A DNA stretch of 6,835 nt from the NCBI GenBank assembly GCA_030616465.1, contig JAUWXH010000110.1:1-6835 (forward strand), given 5' to 3'. Numbering within the stretch: position 1 is the stretch's first letter; each line of letters begins with the position of its first letter. The DNA is from Planctomycetota bacterium (GTDB lineage: Bacteria; Planctomycetota; Phycisphaerae; UBA1845; Fen-1342). A program made the translations under genes and the position numbers. Below, piece after piece: positions 1 to 6,109 of this stretch. The notes beneath the pieces were generated by a model. That model saw nothing but the letters and a program-made list of their open reading frames with translations, ran no database searches and had not been told where the DNA came from.

Positions 1-760
1 CCAGGAACTCGACCACGTTGGGGCGCAGGGCCATTTGCGCCATGCGCCGGCCCCCGAGCCCGTAGGGCCACAGCACGCGGTTCGCTCCGGCGGCGACGAG
101 CTTCGACTTGGTCATTTCGGCGTTGGCCCGAGCGACGATGAACAATTCGTCCTTCAACGCCCGGGCCGTGAGCACGACCATCAGGTTGGTGGCGTCGTCG
201 TCGATGACCGTGATCAGCCCGCGGGCCCGTTCGATCCCGGCCTGGCGCAGGACGTTGTCGTCGCCGGCATCACCGAGCGCAGCCAGGTAGCCTTGCTCAG
301 CGGCGCGGCTGACGGCATCCTCGGATTTGTCCACGATAACCAGCGGCTGGCGCTCACGCTTGAAGTCGCGGGTGACCTGAATACCCATGCGGCCGAAGCC
401 GCAGACGATGAAGTGGTCGCTGAGCTGTTCGATCTTGTTCCGCATTTTGCGTAGCTCCAGGTAGCCCTTGAGTTCGCCGGCGATCAGGTAGTTCGCCACG
501 GAGGTCGCGAAGTACGTGAAGGCCCCCACGCCGACGAAGATCAGAAAAATCGTGAAGACCCGCCCCGCGCCATCCAGCGGTTGTACCTCCCGCAAGCCGA
601 CCGTGGTGACGGTGATGACCGCCATGTAGAACGAGTCGAGCAGCGACCAGTCGTCCTCGAGCAGGTGGTAGCCGACGCCGCCGATGCAGATCACGAGCGC
701 GAGGGCGATGACCGGTTTTCTCAGCCGCCATCCAATGCCGCCGCGCTCCATGATCATCAT
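1..760 (-). CDS. Potassium channel-like protein with 2 TM helices and a TrkA-N (RCK) domain, 3' end outside window
   Basis: This is an inner-membrane ion channel of the two-helix plus RCK type; 253 residues are visible and the C-terminus lies beyond the left edge. I see TM1 at about 16-34, a pore helix and filter at about 41-58, TM2 at about 66-92, then a Rossmann RCK_N/TrkA-N domain from about 115. That domain has the nucleotide loop GFGRMG (121-126), an acidic residue closing the second strand (D144) and the family signature GDA..D..L..AGI (163-176). The filter reads T-V-G-L-R-E (53-58), not the canonical TVGYGD, so K+ selectivity is not assured. A TrkA-C domain would be expected next but is not in view. 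The start at 760 is chosen because GGAG lies 5 bases upstream; ATGs at 757 and 751 are alternatives. It follows the redoxin-like gene by 41 bases, so it is probably co-transcribed. The fold assignment is firm; ion specificity is open. Confidence 0.9.
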   Translation of the reverse strand, partial: MMIMERGGIGWRLRKPVIALALVICIGGVGYHLLEDDWSLLDSFYMAVITVTTVGLREVQPLDGAGRVFTIFLIFVGVGAFTYFATSVANYLIAGELKGYLELRKMRNKIEQLSDHFIVCGFGRMGIQVTRDFKRERQPLVIVDKSEDAVSRAAEQGYLAALGDAGDDNVLRQAGIERARGLITVIDDDATNLMVVLTARALKDELFIVARANAEMTKSKLVAAGANRVLWPYGLGGRRMAQMALRPNVVEFL

Positions 761-770
761 TGCCGCTCCA

Positions 771-790
771 CGACGCGAAATGCCGCGTCG
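771..790 (-). other. GC-rich hairpin just upstream of the channel gene's RBS
   Basis: A perfect 7-base inverted repeat (771-777 and 784-790, arms CGACGCG/CGCGTCG) with a 6-base loop sits in the 41-base gap between the redoxin-like stop and the channel start. On the minus-strand transcript it ends one base before the GGAG ribosome binding site. There is no U-tract after it, so it is not a standard intrinsic terminator. It might tune translation or mRNA stability, or be a chance feature of GC-rich DNA. Confidence 0.35.
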
Positions 791-801
791 GGCAGGGCTG
801 C

Positions 802-1989
802 CTACGGCCAGTTATCCAAGTACTCCCGGGCCAGCTTGGCCTCGCGCGTGCCGGGATAGTCACGCACGACTTCCTCGAACAGCCGCCTGGCGTCCGTGCG
901 CCGACCGGTTTTCAGGAACGTCCGCGCCAGCCCCAACTTCCGAGCGGCCTCGGGGTTGCTGGGCAGCTCTCCGGTGGCCGAGGGTTTTTTCTTATCCGGT
1001 GCCTGGCGCCTGGCTGCTTCGACCACGGCCTCTTTCGGGGTGGCCTGCTTGCCATCGCGCGTCCGCGCCAGCACGGGGTCGTAGCGGCGTTTGGCTTCGG
1101 CGACGGCGGCGCGCAGGGCGTATTGGAACCCCGGCTCGTCAGCCGCACCCACGGCACGAATGTAGCCGTATTGGTCAACGACGACCTGCCAGGGCGGCGT
1201 TCCGGCGCCGAACGCCTTCCTTACGCTCTTGTCCCGCGGCGTACCGCGCTCGTAGTGCTGGTTCCAAACGTATCCAGTGCTTTTGGCGAACGCCTGGGCT
1301 TGCTCGACACGCGCTGGGCTGTCCGTATTGACGCCCAGGAACTCGACCTTTCGGTCCTTCTGATAGACCTCGTATACTTGGCGAAACGCCGCGACCAGTT
1401 CGTCGGAGGGCGGGAAACGCGTGGCCCAGAAGTCGATGACCAATACCGCGCCGTCGCGCTCCGCCGGTGTTACGTCTGTCCCGTCTTCGGTCGTAATCGT
1501 GATTTCCGGGGCCGATGTGCCGACGCCGCGAAGCCAACGACGGCGTTGGGCAAGCAGCCGACGCTCATCGGCACCGGCGACCCGGCGCAACTGCTTGAGC
1601 ATTTGCTCACCTAGTTGCGCGTCGCCGCTCGCGCAGGCCGCGAGATAACCGGCATCCAGGGTCTCGCGCTCGTCGGGAGACTGTTCCTGCAGTTCGACCA
1701 GATACCCCGCTGCCAAGCGTGCGTCGCCGACGGCCAACGCGGAATAGACCTTGATTCGCACCATCTGTGCCCGCTGCTCGGGCTCCAGTGCGTCCCGGCG
1801 CAGGTCCAGGTCGTGCAGCCGACGCAGAGCCTGTCGCCCCTCTTCGATCGACAGGATCTTGCCCGGTTGAACCACCTCGGCGTGCAAGCTCTTCAGCCGC
1901 TGAAAGGCCTCGGCGTCTTGGGCAAGGCTGGCCGGCGGTCCCCAGCGCATCAAGCACAGACAGGTAGCAGCAAACAGCAGGCGTCTCAT
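802..1989 (-). CDS. Secreted thioredoxin-fold (redoxin/TlpA-like) protein without catalytic cysteines, with TPR-like C-terminus
   Basis: This is a 395-residue exported protein. Residues 1-23 look like a signal peptide (MRRLL start, hydrophobic core, SLA before the likely cleavage site). Residues about 25-155 are helical and charged. A TlpA/AhpC-like thioredoxin fold spans about 157-281: it has VLVIDFWAT (182-190), a VEFLGVNTDSP strand, the cis-proline region GTPP (263-266) and a VVVDQYG strand. The active site, normally WCxxC, reads R-F-P-P-S (191-195), so both redox cysteines and the tryptophan are gone. This makes disulfide reductase activity unlikely; a binding or scaffold role is an inference. 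After a Lys/Ala-rich linker, residues 346-393 resemble one tetratricopeptide unit (ARTFLKTGR..DARRLFEEVVRDYPGT). A longer frame starts at a TTG at 2118 but would bury the signal peptide, so the ATG at 1989 is preferred. Its own RBS is weak. Confidence 0.8.
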   Translation of the reverse strand: MRRLLFAATCLCLMRWGPPASLAQDAEAFQRLKSLHAEVVQPGKILSIEEGRQALRRLHDLDLRRDALEPEQRAQMVRIKVYSALAVGDARLAAGYLVELQEQSPDERETLDAGYLAACASGDAQLGEQMLKQLRRVAGADERRLLAQRRRWLRGVGTSAPEITITTEDGTDVTPAERDGAVLVIDFWATRFPPSDELVAAFRQVYEVYQKDRKVEFLGVNTDSPARVEQAQAFAKSTGYVWNQHYERGTPRDKSVRKAFGAGTPPWQVVVDQYGYIRAVGAADEPGFQYALRAAVAEAKRRYDPVLARTRDGKQATPKEAVVEAARRQAPDKKKPSATGELPSNPEAARKLGLARTFLKTGRRTDARRLFEEVVRDYPGTREAKLAREYLDNWP

Positions 1990-2114
1990 CTCAATCCCAT
2001 ACAGACCACGCACGTCCGAGCAAGGGCTGATACAGCTAGGCTTGGTCGGGCGAGCGAGGCGACAGCATGCTACCACGTGATGGTGATGGCTGGAAACCGC
2101 CACCGGCTGACGGC
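1990..2114. other. Intergenic gap between the trmJ-like stop and the redoxin-like start
   Basis: This 125-base spacer holds no gene. I looked for a promoter for the downstream redoxin-like gene and for a terminator for trmJ, and found neither a convincing -35/-10 pair nor a hairpin with a T-run. A reading frame from TTG at 2118 runs through it in frame with the redoxin-like gene, but its translation (including a His run) looks like non-coding sequence. Confidence 0.5.
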
Positions 2115-2873
2115 TCAACGCGGCGGGTCGCTCGGTCGGGGGAAGTTGTCGGCGTACCAGCGCATCTGGCAGGCCATGCCGATCAGGATATCCACCTCGT
2201 TGATCGTCATGTCCAGTCGGCCGAACAGGTGGCGCAGGGCGTGCTTGAGGTGGTCAGGGTTCTGCTGGGTGTCGAAGAAGCCGATGCGGTCGAGCCCGTC
2301 GAAGAGCTTGTCGAACAGCACCTGTTTTCTCTGGTCGGGGGCCACGTTCGGCAGGTCGGGCTTCGGCAGGCGCCCCTGGGCGGCCAGGTGGGCCTGACGT
2401 AGTTCGTAGCAGATGATGGTGGTCGCTGCCGCCAGGTTCAGGACCGGATAGGACTCGTCGCTGGGGATGGTGACCACGCGGTCGAAGTGCAGCAGTTCGC
2501 GGGTTACGAACCCGTGGTTCTCAGGTCCGAGCGCGAAGGCGACCGGGCCACCGACCGTGTGCTCGACGGCGTCGTGGGCCGCCGCCCTAACCGGTATGGC
2601 CGCCTGCCGACGGTAAAGCCCGCTCTTGGACGTGGCGGCGAAGGTTTTGACGCACCCCTCGAGCGCCTGGGGGATCGTGTCCGCCACTCGGGCGGATTCG
2701 AGCAGCGGCCGGGCGTGGGCGGCATACGCCACCGCCTGCTCGTCACGCGGGTCGCAACGCGGGGAAACCAGGACCAGGTCGGACAGGCCCATGTTGGCCA
2801 TTACGCGGCAGACGGCGCCGACGTTCGCCGGCCCGCTCGGCCCAACCAGCACGATACGAATGCGCTCCAGCAT
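2115..2873 (-). CDS. trmJ: TrmJ-type SPOUT tRNA (cytidine/uridine-2'-O-)-methyltransferase
   Basis: TrmJ uses S-adenosylmethionine to methylate the 2'-OH of the ribose at position 32 in the anticodon loop of certain tRNAs, in the cytoplasm as a dimer. The 252 residues match E. coli TrmJ from the first residues (IRIVLV). SPOUT motif 1 is PANVGAVCRVMANMGL (15-30) with the conserved arginine at 23. Motif 2 is LGPENHG (115-121), which forms the trefoil-knot SAM loop, and motif 3 is SYPVLNLAAA (141-150) with the conserved Asn146. The C-terminal helical part (about 187-240, ending IGMACQMRWY) resembles the TrmJ-specific extension, which argues against TrmL and TrmH. An in-frame stop lies 9 bases before the ATG, so the start is fixed; no clear RBS is visible. 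It lies 46 bases after the peptidase stop and may depend on read-through from it. The specific target nucleotide is inferred from family; LasT-like paralogues exist. Confidence 0.85.
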   Translation of the reverse strand: MLERIRIVLVGPSGPANVGAVCRVMANMGLSDLVLVSPRCDPRDEQAVAYAAHARPLLESARVADTIPQALEGCVKTFAATSKSGLYRRQAAIPVRAAAHDAVEHTVGGPVAFALGPENHGFVTRELLHFDRVVTIPSDESYPVLNLAAATTIICYELRQAHLAAQGRLPKPDLPNVAPDQRKQVLFDKLFDGLDRIGFFDTQQNPDHLKHALRHLFGRLDMTINEVDILIGMACQMRWYADNFPRPSDPPR

Positions 2874-2919
2874 TGAGGCATTCTACGGCGCTTGCGGGTC
2901 GCGGGGCACGTCGGGTGCG

Positions 2920-5172
2920 TCAGGTTCCGTGGCCCCAGTTGGCCAGCAGGATTCCCAGGTCGGCGTGGTCGGTGTCGCCGTCGCCGTCGATGTCGCCCAC
3001 ACAATCCTGGCCGGTGCAGCCCCAGTCGCTGAGGAAGATGCCCAGATCGGCGTGATCGACGTCGCCATCGCCGTCGAGGTCGCCGCCGACCAGGACGGTG
3101 AACTCGACGATAGCGGTGCCGCCGGGCAGGCCGTCGCCGCTGGGCAGCGCGGCGGGGTCGCGCGGATCGAGCACCTCACCATCGAGCGCGAGTCCGGCCG
3201 CCACATCCACGATCTGGTCGGTGACAGTGAGCGTGTAATCATCGGCGGGCAGTGGGGTATCGGGCGTGAGGGTCGCCGTTTGCGTCATACCGTCATACGC
3301 GAACGAGAACGCGGCCGGGCCCGTCGCAGCGCCGACCAGTGAAAAGTGCTCCGGCTCGGCCACGACGTCCTTGTGGAATTGCACGACGATGGTCAGGGCA
3401 TCGCCGGGGGCCGCCTCACTGCCGGGCGTCGGCGTCACGGTCACAATCTTTGGCGGACCTTGGACGAACGGGATTTCAACCGCGTTTGCGGGGTCCGTCA
3501 GAATCCAGTGCTTGGGATCCAACGCCAGGCCGTCGATCGGACCAGCCGTCGCGAACAACAGATGCTCAGCTTCTTCGTCGTTCCACACGACGTAGGTCGT
3601 CTCGTCGCCGCCGGTCGTGGTGACGACGTCGATCGGCATGGTATACGTGGGATAGGAAGCACTCTGCGTCTGCGTTACGTAAAGTTCGACGTAGTTCTGC
3701 CCCCCTACCGCCTCCTGCCGCCAGCCGTACTCATACGCCGGCGCGCCGATGTCGTAGACCCAGGTGTCGAAGTACCAGTCGAGGTCTTCGCCATAGACGC
3801 CTTCAGCGAGCTCTTGGAAGTCGTCCGTGGTGGCGCTGTCGTACTCGTACGCTGCTCGGTAGGCGGCGAGGATGTCGAAGAACGTATCGTCCCCGACGAC
3901 GTGTCGCAGCATATGCACGACCCAGGCGCCTTTGTCGTAGGAGAGATCGTGCGAGAAGATGCGGCCGACGTCGGAGATGTCGTAGCAGTAGACGCTTCCG
4001 TTGACGTTTTCCGGTCGGCGAAACTCCATGTGCTCGTGCAGGGCATCCTCCCCGCCGCCAGGCTTATTCTCGTACCAGATGGCCTCGGAGTAGCTGGCGA
4101 AGCCCTCGTTGAGCCAGACATCGTGCCAGGTGGCGCAGGTGATCATGTCGCCCCACCACTGGTGGGCGAGCTCGTGGGCGTTGATCCAGTCCCAGGAGCC
4201 CCAGTATCGGCGTTGGCCGGTGATGGTCTGGTGCTCCATGCCGCCGCCCATCATGAACTGGTAGAGCCCGTATTTCTCGGCGATGAACGGATATAGGCCG
4301 AACCGGTCGCCAAAGACGTCCAACATGTCCATGATTTCGAGCCAATCCTCCCGCCGCGCGGGCGTGTCCTCTTCGGGAAACGCATATAGCTCAAATGGCA
4401 TGCTTCCGCCGTCGTAGGTGTAGTCCTCGTTGTAGACGTTGTAGTTGGTGGCGGAGAAGGAGAACAAGTAGGGGACCATCTGGTAGTCGGTGACCCAGCG
4501 GTGGCGCTTCCGGCCGTCGCCGAGGTCATCTACGCCTGCCAAGGCCCCGTTGGAGGCCACCACCATCGTGTCCGGGACGGTGTAAGCCTGCTCGGCAGTG
4601 GCCTTGTCGGTGTTTACGTCCTTGGCCGGTAACCAGGCGTAGGCGAACCAGGGCTCGTTCAGCGTGAAGACGATGGGCTGGCCGTCATGGGTGGTGAACG
4701 AGATGGCCGGCGTGAAGTATCCGTCCGAGGAGGGATGCCCGTCGTACGCGACGCGCAGGGTGAACTCCTCACCCGTGTTGTAGGCCCGGTCGAGCGTCAC
4801 CTCGATGGTGGGGAAGTCGGTCCGCTGCCAGGTGACCGGTGTGCCGTTCACCTCGACCGCGCTGATCGTCAGGGCGTCGTCCAACTGGAAGTAGAACAGT
4901 GTCAGATCGTCCACCAGGCTGCGCACGGTCATCACGTTTGAGCCGCCGATCCACTCCAAGTCCGGATCGATCTCGAGATCGAGGTTGTAGTGCAGGACAT
5001 CGGTGTCGTCGGCGCCGCGCGACGGTTCCCGCTCGCCGGCCGCCGCTTCGTACGCGATGATCTCGGCGGCGGCCCGCGCATGGCCGCAGCCCAGCTCGTG
5101 CGTCGGCTTGTCCGCCGGATCCCATACCGTCCCCGTCAGGCACAGCCAACCAGCGATTAAACTGAGCAACAT
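2920..5172 (-). CDS. Secreted M1-family zinc aminopeptidase with Ig-like (Big_5) and dockerin-like C-terminal domains
   Basis: This 750-residue exported metallopeptidase probably removes N-terminal residues from peptides outside the cytoplasm. Residues 1-16 are a short hydrophobic signal-like segment with no N-terminal Lys/Arg. The M1 beta domain spans about 55-240. The catalytic domain (about 275-480) carries the substrate motif GGGMEHQ (309-315; a variant of GAMEN with His for Asn), the zinc site HELAH (333-337) and the third ligand E356 in NEGF, exactly 18 residues after H337. The transition-state tyrosine is Y412 in YDKG, so all catalytic residues are present. A third beta domain (about 480-562) follows. 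In place of the long helical domain of ERAP-type enzymes there is a Big_5/SbsA-like Ig domain (about 573-670), then two EF-hand/dockerin-like repeats (698-747) ending close to the stop. The start is fixed by GTGAGG 7 bases upstream and an in-frame TGA just above. Substrate preference is not predictable. Confidence 0.93.
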   Translation of the reverse strand: MLLSLIAGWLCLTGTVWDPADKPTHELGCGHARAAAEIIAYEAAAGEREPSRGADDTDVLHYNLDLEIDPDLEWIGGSNVMTVRSLVDDLTLFYFQLDDALTISAVEVNGTPVTWQRTDFPTIEVTLDRAYNTGEEFTLRVAYDGHPSSDGYFTPAISFTTHDGQPIVFTLNEPWFAYAWLPAKDVNTDKATAEQAYTVPDTMVVASNGALAGVDDLGDGRKRHRWVTDYQMVPYLFSFSATNYNVYNEDYTYDGGSMPFELYAFPEEDTPARREDWLEIMDMLDVFGDRFGLYPFIAEKYGLYQFMMGGGMEHQTITGQRRYWGSWDWINAHELAHQWWGDMITCATWHDVWLNEGFASYSEAIWYENKPGGGEDALHEHMEFRRPENVNGSVYCYDISDVGRIFSHDLSYDKGAWVVHMLRHVVGDDTFFDILAAYRAAYEYDSATTDDFQELAEGVYGEDLDWYFDTWVYDIGAPAYEYGWRQEAVGGQNYVELYVTQTQSASYPTYTMPIDVVTTTGGDETTYVVWNDEEAEHLLFATAGPIDGLALDPKHWILTDPANAVEIPFVQGPPKIVTVTPTPGSEAAPGDALTIVVQFHKDVVAEPEHFSLVGAATGPAAFSFAYDGMTQTATLTPDTPLPADDYTLTVTDQIVDVAAGLALDGEVLDPRDPAALPSGDGLPGGTAIVEFTVLVGGDLDGDGDVDHADLGIFLSDWGCTGQDCVGDIDGDGDTDHADLGILLANWGHGT
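2932..3081 (-). repeat. Tandem dockerin/EF-hand-like repeats at the peptidase C-terminus
   Basis: Two 21-residue units, encoded at 3081-3019 (residues 698-718) and 2994-2932 (727-747), share 16 identical positions. Each begins with a DxDGDGDxDxAD calcium-loop pattern followed by LGI.L..WG. They are separated by 8 residues containing two cysteines (C719 and C724) that could form a disulfide. The arrangement is that of a type I dockerin-like module. In planctomycete proteins such tails are usual and no cohesin partner is visible here, so attachment or sorting is only an inference. Confidence 0.8.
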
Positions 5173-5179
5173 CGTGAAG

Positions 5180-5185
5180 CCTCAC
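5180..5185 (-). promoter_or_regulatory. Ribosome binding site of the M1 peptidase
   Basis: The minus strand reads GTGAGG, 7 bases before the ATG at 5172. It is a good match to the anti-Shine-Dalgarno sequence, and together with an in-frame stop inside it, it settles the peptidase start. Confidence 0.6.
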
Positions 5186-5224
5186 TTGCTCGTCTTGGAA
5201 GCAGAAACTCACCCACCATGTACC

Positions 5225-5254
5225 ATCATAGACGCCAAGGCCAGCAGACAGCAA
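5225..5254 (-). promoter_or_regulatory. Candidate sigma70-type promoter for the M1 peptidase
   Basis: In the 149-base gap before the peptidase, the minus strand has TATGAT at 5230-5225 (five of six -10 consensus bases) and TTGCTG at 5254-5249 (three of six -35 bases) with an 18-base spacer. It would start transcription about 45 bases before the ATG. The -35 is weak and the fit is by eye only. Planctomycete promoters are poorly defined. If real, the peptidase, and perhaps trmJ after it, can be expressed apart from rsmG. Confidence 0.3.
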
Positions 5255-5321
5255 TGACAGCTTTGCCCGTGGGAGCGGTGCAATGACCGATAAGTTCCGC
5301 TGACCCGCGCGGCGTGGGGGT

Positions 5322-6026
5322 TCAGAGCGACTTGCGCCGGGCTCGTCCCGGCGGGCGCGGCAGGTCGTCTCGCAAAGGGCCCTGCTTGATGTAAGTCACG
5401 ATGGCGCGCTCGCCGTGGCCGGCCGGAAGGCGGTACACGACCGTTCGCTCGTAAGCCATTTCGCACGCGTGTGCCGCCGAGCGCGCTGCTTCACGCTCCT
5501 TGGCGGCTGCTTGGCAAGACTTGAAAAAGTGGCAGCGCCCGGCCGGGCGGACAAACCCCGCCGCGTATTCGAGCAGCCCCGGCAACCGGGCGAGCGCCCG
5601 GGCGGTCACCACATCGAACGATTCACGATAGGTCGGATCATGGGCCAGCGTCTCGGCCCGGCCGCATACCGTCGCGACGTTCTGGAACCCAAGCTCGTCG
5701 CAGATCCGCTGCAGTGCCTCAACTTTCTTCCGTGTCGCGTCAAGCAGCGTGACGTACAGGAGCGCATCGGCACACGCCAATGGCACGCCCGGCAGTCCGC
5801 CGCCGGTGCCGAGATCGAGCAGGCGCGTCGGCCGCGAGGCACGCACCAACGACAGCAGCGTCAGGCTGTCGCACACGTGGGCCGGCCAGATCTCTGCGGC
5901 GGCCCGCGGCGATAGCAGATTGACCCGACGGTTTTCGCGCAGCAGGCGTTCGACGAAGCGGCGGAGGCGCTCGTACGCCGCCGCGTCGATCTCGAACCCG
6001 GCCGCCGTTAATTCTGCATGGGTCAT
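5322..6026 (-). CDS. rsmG: 16S rRNA (guanine527-N7)-methyltransferase RsmG (GidB)
   Basis: RsmG transfers a methyl group from S-adenosylmethionine to N7 of G527 in the 530 loop of 16S rRNA; loss of the enzyme is known to give low-level streptomycin resistance. The 234 residues are of normal family length. The N-terminal part has the family block N..VNL.S (32-39) and H..DSL (50-55). SAM motif I is LLDLGTGGGLPGVPLA (69-84), and motif II is LLDATRKKVEAL (94-105). The motif VVTARALARLP (139-149) matches the I..RA.A.L block, and the basic tail ending PRPPGRARRKSL resembles the usual PRRPG.PAKKPL end. The start ATG at 6026 has only an AGG close by, but the first residues align well with the family. 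In many bacteria this gene sits beside mnmG (gidA) or parAB; here it lies between a transporter and a peptidase. Confidence 0.95.
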   Translation of the reverse strand: MTHAELTAAGFEIDAAAYERLRRFVERLLRENRRVNLLSPRAAAEIWPAHVCDSLTLLSLVRASRPTRLLDLGTGGGLPGVPLACADALLYVTLLDATRKKVEALQRICDELGFQNVATVCGRAETLAHDPTYRESFDVVTARALARLPGLLEYAAGFVRPAGRCHFFKSCQAAAKEREAARSAAHACEMAYERTVVYRLPAGHGERAIVTYIKQGPLRDDLPRPPGRARRKSL

Positions 6027-6067
6027 TGCCTGGCAATCATGAAGCGTACGATGTCGTTTCTATTAGT

Positions 6068-6098
6068 AGCGCCAGCCTACCCTTGCACAGTTGGCGCT
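6068..6098. other. Inverted repeat between the MFS gene and rsmG
   Basis: Perfect 7-base arms (AGCGCCA at 6068-6074 and TGGCGCT at 6092-6098) enclose a 17-base loop, beginning 11 bases after the stop of the transporter gene. It could be a weak transcription-end or processing hairpin. There is no clear T-run downstream on the minus strand (the sequence after the stem is ACTAATAG), so I do not call it a terminator. The remaining bases of this 83-base gap show no clear promoter for rsmG. Confidence 0.3.
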
Positions 6099-6109
6099 CC
6101 GTTGACCGG

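Noticed and set aside
35..454. Plus-strand open frames opposite the channel gene
   Set aside because: They are antisense shadows of a high-GC coding region. The minus-strand frame carries clear channel and RCK motifs, and the plus-strand translations show no family features.
760..1614. Long plus-strand frame of 284 codons opposite the redoxin-like gene
   Set aside because: Its translation has no recognisable domain, and the opposite strand encodes a signal peptide, thioredoxin fold and TPR-like unit.
1990..2118. N-terminal extension of the redoxin-like gene from a TTG at 2118, overlapping the trmJ stop in a TTGA junction
   Set aside because: The overlap looks like translational coupling, but the added 43 residues (with a His run and scattered Cys) look non-coding and would place a good signal peptide inside the protein. 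The ATG at 1989 is the better start.
4171..4260. His for Asn in the GxMEN motif of the peptidase as a sign of inactivation
   Set aside because: GGMEHQ-type variants are, as I recall, common in bacterial M1 enzymes, and all zinc ligands, the catalytic Glu and the YxKG tyrosine are present.
5282..5321. Possible terminator after rsmG
   Set aside because: Only about four base pairs can form around the ACCC/GGGT segments and there is no T-run on the minus strand.
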